Under the pieces are notes generated by a model. It was not told where the DNA came from. It did no database searches and saw nothing but the letters and a program-made list of their open reading frames with translations. 34,364 bases of DNA, from positions 1-34,364 of the IMG/VR virus record IMGVR_UViG_3300035698_013823. The stretch is one strand, 5' to 3'. Positions 15,682 through 21,489 of the stretch are shown here, one piece after another. Both the position numbers and the translations under genes were made by a program. This stretch comes from a virus. How positions within the stretch are numbered: the first letter of the stretch is position 1; each line of letters starts with the position of its first letter.

Positions 15682-15978
15682 ATGAATATTGCCACAAACC
15701 TATCTAAAGAGCGACATAATAACAACGTTCATACAACGCCTGTACGACGGGTGACGCGAAAGCGAAGACGCCTACTTCCAGGCCGCTTAACGGTATGGGA
15801 AGCAACGACACGACGTCAAAAACGTAAAAAACGGGTTTTGGGAATTGAAACGTATTTTTTTCCAAAGACACGTCGTGCCGAAGTGTCTCTCGACGAAGAC
15901 GCTACGCCACCAAAGCCGCTACTGGTTCACATCACTCGTCGCACAGACGTCGCACAGACGCCGTACGGGGCGCCTTAG
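15682..15978 (+). CDS. Doubtful basic reading frame (98 aa)
   Basis: An ATG at 15682 with AAGG seven bases upstream opens 98 codons. The product is extremely Arg/Lys-rich (RRVTRKRRRLLPGR, TTRRQKRKKRVLG) and carries no recognised domain. Much of the 3' half coincides with repeated GC-rich motifs. It could be a small nucleic-acid-binding protein, or chance coding in a structured non-coding segment. Confidence 0.3.
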   Translation: MNIATNLSKERHNNNVHTTPVRRVTRKRRRLLPGRLTVWEATTRRQKRKKRVLGIETYFFPKTRRAEVSLDEDATPPKPLLVHITRRTDVAQTPYGAP

Positions 15979-16024
15979 GCGTAGTATGCTTTTAAAGCAC
16001 CCCATAAACACGGACACGCCGCCC

Positions 16025-16045
16025 GCAAACTCTACGCCCGCTAGG
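16025..16045 (+). repeat. Dispersed repeat copy upstream of promoter P4
   Basis: GCAAACTCTACG followed by CCCGCTAGG differs from the 13998 cluster at a few positions. It lies about 35 bases upstream of the TTGACT of P4, with ACGAAAAAATA between them, an order also seen before P5. Confidence 0.8.
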
Positions 16046-16080
16046 ATCCACGAAAAAATATACCGAAACAAAATAAAATC

Positions 16081-16109
16081 TTGACTTTTTTCCGCGCATC
16101 GAACAAAAT
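16081..16109 (+). promoter_or_regulatory. Early promoter P4 (TTGACT-17-CAAAAT)
   Basis: TTGACT (16081-16086) behind AAAATAAAATC is 17 bases from CAAAAT (16104-16109), the same -10 as in P1. It drives the small-gene block from 16280 and the tRNA-like RNA, since no terminator with a T-run was seen between them. Confidence 0.75.
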
Positions 16110-16115
16110 TCTCAA

Positions 16116-16279
16116 ATACAATTTTTCATTCTTAACGCCCCATCACCAACACCACTACAATAATAACCGCGTACCCATACTAATAATATTGTAAAAAACC
16201 ACAAAAACCTTCAACCGACAACCTTAAAACGGCAACCAGCAGCAAGCCTAAACCTATAACCTCTTTCATCAGGTAATAA
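16116..16279 (+). promoter_or_regulatory. Long A/C-rich, G-poor 5' leader
   Basis: About 160 bases of transcript before the first gene are nearly free of G and rich in C and A (CCCCATCACCAACACCAC, ACCGACAACC). Such unstructured C-rich RNA is the kind of sequence to which Rho factor binds, and could equally be a ribosome standby region. No gene is visible in it. Confidence 0.4.
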
Positions 16280-16381
16280 ATGAAAACAATAATCTCCGTA
16301 GTCGTATTTACCCTGTGTATTGTAGCTTTTGTTGTTGTCGCCGGTAATCAGATTGCTTGTCAGATGGGTAATCTGCAATGA
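16280..16381 (+). CDS. Small membrane or secreted protein (33 aa)
   Basis: ATG 16280 (MKTIISVVVFTLCIVAFVVVAG) starts a 33-residue frame ending TGA at 16381, overlapping the next ATG as ATGA. AGGT lies upstream. Residues 4-22 form one hydrophobic segment followed by a short polar tail with a Cys. This may be a single-span membrane peptide acting with its neighbour. Confidence 0.6.
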   Translation: MKTIISVVVFTLCIVAFVVVAGNQIACQMGNLQ

Positions 16382-16599
16382 AAACATCTATTCAAGAGGC
16401 GTTCTTCTATGCGTTTATTTTTACGTCACTCCATCTGGTTTATCTGATTGTTAAAGGCGTAATGCAGGTGGGCTTTATATTGGCCTTGTGGACGTTTGAC
16501 ACCATAATGCTAAATCTACCTAACTTCACCACATTGCTTACCTTGTGTAGCAAGGTAACAAACCGTGCAGTTAAATATATTGTTAAAGTAACCAAGTAG
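16378..16599 (+). CDS. Small membrane protein (73 aa)
   Basis: The product MKTSIQEAFFYAFIFTSLH... has two hydrophobic segments (about residues 8-25 and 29-45) and a basic C-terminus (NRAVKYIVKVTK). It is translationally coupled to the 33-residue gene. Size and topology would suit a holin, but it lies in the early operon far from the endolysin, so an early membrane-acting function such as superinfection or host takeover is equally likely. Confidence 0.65.
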   Translation: MKTSIQEAFFYAFIFTSLHLVYLIVKGVMQVGFILALWTFDTIMLNLPNFTTLLTLCSKVTNRAVKYIVKVTK

Positions 16600-16624
16600 C
16601 CACTATTCAATAAGGAGAACAACA

Positions 16625-16948
16625 ATGACACAAGAGGAAATAAGCGACATAATGTGGAATAGCTTAAGTGAATGGAGACGAGAGCAGCTTATAGACGAAA
16701 GAAGACCACAACAATCAACGCCCAACAAGCGACGACCAGTGATACAATCAAAACTAGAACCAATTTGCCCAGAATGCCAAAAACCTTGTCGCATTATCCC
16801 CTTCGACGACAGCTTTGACTATGCTGGAACGCATTGCACAGGCGGACAACCAGGCACTCATCATCTACCTATCTGGTATGGAACAGATTGCTGCGAAGCT
16901 CTTTTAGAGGATTACGTGCCAGAAGACAACGGCCCTGATTACGATTGA
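16625..16948 (+). CDS. Cys/His-rich small protein, probable zinc binding (107 aa)
   Basis: The start has GGAG nine bases upstream. After a helical N-terminus with WRREQLIDERR, residues 48-55 give CPECQKPC, followed by His70-Cys71 and Cys89-Cys90. The spacing suggests one zinc site in a short beta domain around FDYAGTHC. The C-terminus is acidic. Such small zinc proteins are common in phage early regions and often have unknown targets. Confidence 0.75.
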   Translation: MTQEEISDIMWNSLSEWRREQLIDERRPQQSTPNKRRPVIQSKLEPICPECQKPCRIIPFDDSFDYAGTHCTGGQPGTHHLPIWYGTDCCEALLEDYVPEDNGPDYD

Positions 16949-16992
16949 AGAACAAACCAAGCAACCAAGCAACCAAAGGAAAGGAAAGCAAT

Positions 16993-17286
16993 ATGAATAA
17001 GTACGAAGTGTATACAAAAGAGAATACGGAAGATGATACGAATGAAAATAAAATTACAATCTCGACGTCGGTTGATATAGGCGTTGATGGGGTTTGCGTA
17101 CAATGCAAGGGGTACCTAAAGTTGTCGTTACTAAGCCTTTATGGCGCGCTTCTTTTTGTCGAAGTTAAACCTTGTCGTCGCTGTATGTTAGCTGAGCGAA
17201 AAGAAGGTTACGAAGAAGGTTACAACGAGCGCAAATATAACGAGTGCAGCGCGATTGCGATTGACAACCAAGAAAAAGGACAATAA
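16993..17286 (+). CDS. Zinc-ribbon-like small protein (97 aa)
   Basis: I start at ATG 16993 (MNKYEVYTKENTEDD) because AAAGGAAAG precedes it; the frame is open back to a TTG at 16945 that lacks a site. CVQC (35-38) and CRRC (61-64) are spaced like a zinc ribbon, followed by a charged repeat-like tail (EGYEEGYNERKYNE). No catalytic motif is visible. Confidence 0.72.
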   Translation: MNKYEVYTKENTEDDTNENKITISTSVDIGVDGVCVQCKGYLKLSLLSLYGALLFVEVKPCRRCMLAERKEGYEEGYNERKYNECSAIAIDNQEKGQ

Positions 17287-17688
17287 ATGAAAGACTTAGA
17301 AGTCAAGCTTACAATTGCAGAAATAGCAAAAGCTGAAGGTGTGAGCCTTGATTTTTACATCAACAGGATGTTTCAACAGGATGAGGCAAAGTACAATTAT
17401 TGTTGGGTGCTACAGCGTAGTGTGGATAGAGAGCTGTCGGATGACAAAAGTAAGCACGTTAATGTAATATCCGATGGAGAGCCAAGGTATTTAGAGGATA
17501 AGGCCGGGCGCCTGATTCCCCCGATATTTAGATTGGGGGAATCAGGCGTGGATCGTTCATGTCCTTATCCACCTGGCTCTGCTCAGCATGACGAATGGAT
17601 GTACGGCATCTACAAAGGGTATAATATCGATCTGGCATTCCATAAGGGAGAAGCAAATGAGAGCGATGATGCTAACGCTAGAGAATAA
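17287..17688 (+). CDS. Unknown early protein with an internal perfect hairpin (133 aa)
   Basis: The ATG follows the previous stop directly and has AAAGGA eight bases upstream. The protein begins MKDLEVKLTIAEIAKAEGVSL, which could be a short helical domain, and its middle (GRLIPPIFRLGESGVDRS) is encoded by a 14-bp perfect inverted repeat. The C-terminal part (PGSAQHDEWMYGIYKGYN) is polar and aromatic. It overlaps the next gene by 32 bases. No family recognised. Confidence 0.65.
   Translation: MKDLEVKLTIAEIAKAEGVSLDFYINRMFQQDEAKYNYCWVLQRSVDRELSDDKSKHVNVISDGEPRYLEDKAGRLIPPIFRLGESGVDRSCPYPPGSAQHDEWMYGIYKGYNIDLAFHKGEANESDDANARE
17509..17548 (+). repeat. Perfect 14-bp inverted repeat inside a coding region
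   Basis: CGCCTGATTCCCCC (17509-17522) and GGGGGAATCAGGCG (17535-17548) are exact complements around a 12-base AT-rich loop. This is the longest perfect stem seen in the window and it is in frame within the 133-residue gene. Confidence 0.92.
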
Positions 17689-17842
17689 CAAGACAATCTT
17701 CATAAACCCGAACAATTTTGTTTCAGTCTACGTAGCGCACCAAGGGAAAACGGCGGTAGATACAGTAAAAGACGAATTTTTTGTACTGGAGACTCATGGA
17801 GACGTAGCGCAAGAGTTTACGGCAGCAATGGCGCATAAATAG
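17657..17842 (+). CDS. Small protein, paralogue of the gene at 32861 (61 aa)
   Basis: The start ATG 17657 has GGGAG seven bases upstream; the longer frame from 17588 lies inside the previous gene. The product MRAMMLTLENNKTIFINPNNFVSV... aligns along its whole length with the 60-residue product at 32861: shared pattern MR-M-L, N/K-N-I-(F/Y)INP--FVSV, T-V-T and (D/E)VA-EF-AAM. The fold looks like the small beta-helix FlbD-like type. The function is unknown. Confidence 0.78.
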   Translation: MRAMMLTLENNKTIFINPNNFVSVYVAHQGKTAVDTVKDEFFVLETHGDVAQEFTAAMAHK

Positions 17843-17848
17843 CAACAA

Positions 17849-18051
17849 TGGGTGGTGGCGGAATGAGGTAGACGCTACAGGGTGCTGAGTAGATGGAGAA
17901 TGATGTCGGCGAGGGCTTTGATAATCGACCAGTAGGGGGCACTTGATAGAGGTATTGAGAGAGGCATGAAGCTCATGCAGATGGAGTATTGCTGCCAAGA
18001 CTGACGCGACATCCACGTAAATCCTTTGCAGGTTCGAATCCTGTCCACCCA
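17849..18051 (+). ncRNA. tRNA-like RNA with a long insertion replacing the anticodon arm
   Basis: TGGGTGG (17849-17855) pairs perfectly with CCACCCA (18045-18051) as a 7-bp acceptor stem. TG and a D-arm follow (GCG, loop GAATGAGGTAGA, CGC; 17856-17875), almost identical to bacterial leucine tRNAs. Near the 3' end GCAGG, TTCGAAT and CCTGT (18028-18044) form a textbook T-arm. Between them are about 150 bases where a tRNA has 30-45. They contain a GATGTCG (17902-17908) / CGACATC (18007-18013) helix and a GCATGA/TCATGC hairpin, and no normal anticodon loop. No CCA is encoded. It may be a tRNA mimic, an interrupted tRNA-Leu, or a tmRNA-like molecule. Confidence 0.72.
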
Positions 18052-18094
18052 CAGAAGTAATAACAACTAACTTTTACTTTAAAGGAGAACCACA

Positions 18095-18340
18095 ATGACA
18101 TTACTAGAGGCGAGAGAAGCGTTAAATATACTGTCCAAAGGGCGATACAGGTCATTATGTTACGAAGTTAACGACAATTCGTTTGGAGACGTTACTGTAA
18201 CGTGCACCGTATACGCAGCCGATTACTCGCACCATTCAGCGCCCACATGGGAAGAAGCGCTCAAGGCCATTGAGTACAAGATCTACCCAGAAAGAAAACC
18301 AATTGTAGAAGTAGAAGACGTGCCGGTAATATTGGCGTAA
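18095..18340 (+). CDS. Small early protein (81 aa)
   Basis: AAAGGAG lies nine bases upstream of the ATG. The product MTLLEAREALNILSKGRYRS has an N-terminal helix, then a beta-rich middle (VTVTCTVYAADYSHHSAPTWEEALKAIEYK) with the look of a small phage protein of the double-psi or ferredoxin-like type. No family could be named. It is followed by a perfect 11-bp hairpin. Confidence 0.75.
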   Translation: MTLLEAREALNILSKGRYRSLCYEVNDNSFGDVTVTCTVYAADYSHHSAPTWEEALKAIEYKIYPERKPIVEVEDVPVILA

Positions 18341-18346
18341 CCACTT

Positions 18347-18380
18347 GGGCGGCAACCTATTTAAAGCGCGGTTGCCGCCC
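18347..18380 (+). repeat. Perfect 11-bp GC-rich hairpin
   Basis: GGGCGGCAACC (18347-18357) and GGTTGCCGCCC (18370-18380) pair exactly around a 12-base loop. No T-run follows. It lies between two genes of the same operon and may end or protect the upstream message. Confidence 0.88.
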
Positions 18381-18408
18381 CAACACTACAACTATAAGGA
18401 GAACAACA

Positions 18409-18822
18409 ATGGCAGCATGGACACAAAAAGAAGAAGTATTGTTGCAGTATCTTATCAATAAAAAACAGGCCCACAAAGACACAGAAAGCCTAAGCAAACT
18501 TTTACGCAACAAAACAACCGAGGTACAATACAACTGCAAACCTAAGCCAATCAATCAACTAGAAGACATGCGCAAAGGTATGGCCAACATAAGCACAACC
18601 GTCGATAATATTATATATTGCCTAAAACAAAAACCTTTTGACGAGATGGCGTTGATTGCGCTAGTGCAAGGCGGGGATAAGTTCAATGACCGACCAATGA
18701 CTAGCGGTTACCGTATTGAGTACACCATACTCAATATGAAAGAAGAAGGTGTGATACGTTTCAATAGTGAAACAAATAAGTATTGTATCAACGACGATGC
18801 ACATGTGGAGGTATTATGTTAG
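18409..18822 (+). CDS. Unknown early protein, possible helix-turn-helix (137 aa)
   Basis: AAGGAG lies nine bases before the ATG. The N-terminus MAAWTQKEEVLLQYLINKKQAHKDTESLSKLLRNKT resembles a three-helix Myb/SANT or winged-helix unit that reads DNA, and the C-terminal half (FDEMALIALVQGGDKFND...YTILNMKEEGVIRFNSETNKY) has a winged-helix look. It could be a regulator of phage genes. The domain call is by pattern only. Confidence 0.75.
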   Translation: MAAWTQKEEVLLQYLINKKQAHKDTESLSKLLRNKTTEVQYNCKPKPINQLEDMRKGMANISTTVDNIIYCLKQKPFDEMALIALVQGGDKFNDRPMTSGYRIEYTILNMKEEGVIRFNSETNKYCINDDAHVEVLC

Positions 18823-18938
18823 AATTTATTTTAATCATCGGCTTGTTGTTGCTGCTGGCAACCGTAGGAAGTAGGGCAATAATGAACGTAATATTGTTCT
18901 TCATAAATATTTACAACGAAGCAAGAGGTAATAAATGA
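18816..18938 (+). CDS. Small membrane protein (40 aa)
   Basis: GGAGG lies four bases before ATG 18816 inside the end of the preceding gene, and the TGA at 18936-18938 overlaps the next ATG. The product MLEFILIIGLLLLLATVGS... is one strong transmembrane segment followed by a second weaker hydrophobic stretch (IMNVILFFINIY) and a short basic end. Coupling on both sides supports it as real. Confidence 0.65.
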   Translation: MLEFILIIGLLLLLATVGSRAIMNVILFFINIYNEARGNK

Positions 18939-19555
18939 CGCCTAATCCACTATACAACAGTCCGTGCAGTAACCTATTGTTTACACAGACTAGGGCGGTT
19001 GATCCGCTTGATCCAGAGAGTTTTGTGCCAGACCTAGCGGAAATAATGCACGCTTTGCCTAACATCAATCGTTATAACGGCCACACCACTAGACCTTACA
19101 GCGTAGCGGAACACTCAATCAATTGCATGTTTGCCGGCATGTTTAATTACGGTTTTTACAAGCCGCACCACAAACTGTTCTTCTTATTGCACGACGCGGC
19201 AGAAGCCTACCTCCAGGATATTGTAAGACCACTAAAAAGGTTTATGTCAGACGATATATTGCTTGCGGAGAAGGTAATCACCGGTAGAGTTTTGGACCTA
19301 TTACCCTTTACAGAGGAACAGAGAGACGAGCTATATAGTCAAAGTTTCACTTTAGCTTCTGACGATATAGATACTCGAATGGCTGTTACAGAGATTGTTC
19401 AGCTTCTACCAAATCATAAAAATCCATTACCAGGATTCGAACCATACACGATGTCCTTGTATCCTCCGGGATTGCACTGCACGATAAGCGTATTGTTTAA
19501 GTCGCACATAGCACAAGAAACAGAAAACTTAAAAAAGGTAAAAAATGGCTATTGA
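18935..19555 (+). CDS. HD-domain phosphohydrolase (5'-deoxynucleotidase-like)
   Basis: The 206-residue product shows the HD signature: His60 in RPYSVAEHS, His86-Asp87 with Glu90 in LLHDAAEAYL, and a later acidic Asp-Asp-Ile-Asp around 143-146. The QDIVRPLKR segment after the HD pair is typical of phage and YfbR-like enzymes that dephosphorylate deoxynucleoside monophosphates. It may adjust nucleotide pools alongside the dCMP-modifying enzyme at 29216. AGAGGT precedes the ATG. Confidence 0.85.
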   Translation: MTPNPLYNSPCSNLLFTQTRAVDPLDPESFVPDLAEIMHALPNINRYNGHTTRPYSVAEHSINCMFAGMFNYGFYKPHHKLFFLLHDAAEAYLQDIVRPLKRFMSDDILLAEKVITGRVLDLLPFTEEQRDELYSQSFTLASDDIDTRMAVTEIVQLLPNHKNPLPGFEPYTMSLYPPGLHCTISVLFKSHIAQETENLKKVKNGY

Positions 19556-19769
19556 ATCCATAAACGAACTAAAAGAAGGTTCCAAAGTGACTTACCAAAG
19601 CTGCGAAGGTTCCGCCACGTTTTATAATGGAATTGTTAAATCCATAAGTCCAGCAGTAAGCACGGCGGTGTTTGTAGTGTATCATTGTGACAACGAATGG
19701 ACTAAATACAGAGACTACACAGCGGACAGAACCAATCTTACTGATCTGCACCACGGATGGAGAGACTAA
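19545..19769 (+). CDS. Small conserved phage protein (74 aa)
   Basis: The product MAIESINELKEGSKVTYQS... has the beta-barrel pattern GSKVTY...GIVKSI...VFVVYHCDNEWTKYRDYTADRTNLTDLHHGW, which I have seen in many phage small proteins of unknown role, with an SH3- or Tudor-like look. It overlaps the HD gene by 11 bases and the ligase start by one. Its location within the replication cluster hints at a nucleic-acid-related task. Confidence 0.75.
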   Translation: MAIESINELKEGSKVTYQSCEGSATFYNGIVKSISPAVSTAVFVVYHCDNEWTKYRDYTADRTNLTDLHHGWRD

Positions 19770-20950
19770 TGAAGCAAGACAAGATGCTAGACATAATGAG
19801 GTTCCACGGAGTGGCTAAGCCTATGAGAGGCACGGGAACCAACGGTCGTATTGTAAACGCCGATTATGAGGACGCCATAGGCGACCACTTTTACGCAAGG
19901 AACTTTGAAGGACATTGGGATTGTGAAGATGCCAGACACATGGCCATGCGCCGCTCAATTAGGCCAATGAAGGCTTACAGATTCAACGAACTTTCAACAG
20001 ACATACAGAATGATCTGTTTGCCGACGATAATGGTTGGATTGCTGAGAAAAAATACGATGGATGGCGGATCATTATCACCCATATTCCTGGAGACAGGTT
20101 GCATTTCTTTGGTGGTAACCTATCAACTACCGAGTTTCTACCAGTTGACTACACATATCATTTGCCTGGACAAAGGCTAACACATCCTGTTTCTCTCATA
20201 TTGGATACCGAAGCGGTATGCTACGAAACGGTAACACAACAGGACGGGTATCCAAGCACCAATACAAGAGAGGCTGTAGTAGCTATCTTAGGTAGTGGAA
20301 TTGACGTAGCAAAGGCTCATCAATTGTCAGCAACTGTAGTTTTTAAGTGCTTCGACGAGATGTACAACACTGACGTAAGCTTGTCGCACCGCAAGAAAAG
20401 CCTATCAGATGTAGATCTTACTGCTACAAACATAACTAAAGTAAGGTTTTACAAAGAAAATAAGAAGAAAGCGCTCATGAGAGTGTGGAAAGAAGGTGGA
20501 GAAGGGATGATTTTCAAGAACCTTTCAGCCGGTTACGATTCTGGTGGACGTAAGCGAACACATTGCATAAAGATAAAGAAGACAGCTTCCTCTCTTATTG
20601 GAGATACTATTGACGCGTTTATCAGCGGTTACACGCTTACAGACGTGCATTCTTACAACGATTTGATTGGTGGCGTTGAGCTGTCTGTCTACATTCAAAA
20701 CAAGGCTCACGTTATTGCGACGGTAACAAATATGCCAGACCATATGCGATATGCTCTTACTGAGATAAAAAAAGGTCTGCCGGTAATGGTTCAAAGCGCT
20801 TATGACAAGGTCTTGGAGATTGATGGACAAGAGATTTCTTCACGAAACAGGAAGCTTATGCACGCTACTGTTGTATCCTGGGATTTCAGACAAGACAAGA
20901 GTCCTAATGATTGCACTATGGACGAAGTCGATTTTGGGAGTAAGTTCTAA
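19769..20950 (+). CDS. ATP-dependent DNA ligase
   Basis: I start at ATG 19769 (TAATG overlap, GGAG seven bases upstream), giving 393 residues. Motif I is EKKYDGWR with the adenylated Lys95. LDTEAVCY fits motif III, EGMIFKNL fits motif IV and CIKIKK fits motif V. An extra N-terminal part of about 90 residues precedes the nucleotidyltransferase core, and an OB-like C-terminal domain follows. It should seal nicks during phage replication using ATP. Confidence 0.92.
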   Translation: MKQDKMLDIMRFHGVAKPMRGTGTNGRIVNADYEDAIGDHFYARNFEGHWDCEDARHMAMRRSIRPMKAYRFNELSTDIQNDLFADDNGWIAEKKYDGWRIIITHIPGDRLHFFGGNLSTTEFLPVDYTYHLPGQRLTHPVSLILDTEAVCYETVTQQDGYPSTNTREAVVAILGSGIDVAKAHQLSATVVFKCFDEMYNTDVSLSHRKKSLSDVDLTATNITKVRFYKENKKKALMRVWKEGGEGMIFKNLSAGYDSGGRKRTHCIKIKKTASSLIGDTIDAFISGYTLTDVHSYNDLIGGVELSVYIQNKAHVIATVTNMPDHMRYALTEIKKGLPVMVQSAYDKVLEIDGQEISSRNRKLMHATVVSWDFRQDKSPNDCTMDEVDFGSKF

Positions 20951-21489
20951 TGATAACATATGAAGAACTGAAACAATTGGTGCACTACGATCCTTATTTG
21001 GGGCAGTTTAGCAGCCTGGAAGTGTCTCATAGCCAACGTTTTTATGGAGAAATTCTTGGCAATAAGAGGAAAGACGGCAGTGTTGAGTTTAGGTTAAAGG
21101 GCAAGCTCTACTACGCACATCGTCTTGCTGTACTGTACATGACAGGCAAACACCCAAAATTAAATGTAATACATAAGGATAAAAACAAATCATACAACGC
21201 TTGGAGCAATTTGGAAGAGGTCGATAGGCGCACGGTACTAGCCAGGACACCAACAAAATCAACAAAAAACACGTCTGGAGTAGTCGGAGTAAGTAAATTA
21301 AGAGCAAGCAAACAGTGGAGGGCGCAAATAAGAAACGGAGGCGGGGTACTGAACGTTGTGCACACAGAAGATTTTATAGAAGCCGTAGCACACAGGTTAG
21401 CAGCAGAGCAATGTTTAGGCTTGGCTAATGGGTCTTCTGCTCAAATTTATATGGACAAATACGTTAAGGGAGAGTTAGATGCAGTTTAA
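20950..21489 (+). CDS. HNH-AP2 homing endonuclease
   Basis: The 179-residue product has an HNH nuclease part (AHRLAVLYMTGKHP with His57, then VIHKDKNKSYNAWSNLEEVD with His75, Asn83 and Asn87) and an AP2 DNA-binding part (SGVVGVSKLRASKQWRAQI...FIEAVAHRLAAE). The usual Asp before the second His is replaced by Ile74, so activity may be altered. It sits between ligase and helicase with one-base and 11-base overlaps and looks like a mobile gene that fitted itself into the operon. Confidence 0.88.
   Translation: MITYEELKQLVHYDPYLGQFSSLEVSHSQRFYGEILGNKRKDGSVEFRLKGKLYYAHRLAVLYMTGKHPKLNVIHKDKNKSYNAWSNLEEVDRRTVLARTPTKSTKNTSGVVGVSKLRASKQWRAQIRNGGGVLNVVHTEDFIEAVAHRLAAEQCLGLANGSSAQIYMDKYVKGELDAV

Larger units (their letters stand above)
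15546..16080 (+). other. Stretch with no confident gene; palindromes and GCAGACG repeats
   Basis: After the terminator come nested palindromes: CTTAAAAG (15580) with CTTTTAAG (15607), CCTTTAAGG, and TTAAGGTACCTTAA just before 15682. Near 15945-15965 the sequence GTCGCACAGAC is repeated in tandem, then ACGCC and GGCGT flank a GC-rich stem, and TGCTTTTAAAGCA follows. Apart from a doubtful basic reading frame at 15682-15978 I see no gene. The stretch ends in the repeat copy and promoter P4. Confidence 0.5.

Noticed and set aside
17849-18051. Ordinary group I intron-containing tRNA
   Set aside because: The insert is only about 100-120 bases and I see no conserved P3-P8 core or nuclease gene, so I keep it as tRNA-like RNA of unknown type.
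17723-18155. Minus-strand frames of 60-109 aa across the tRNA-like RNA
   Set aside because: They run antisense to the structured RNA and to adjacent genes and have no ribosome site or recognisable domain.
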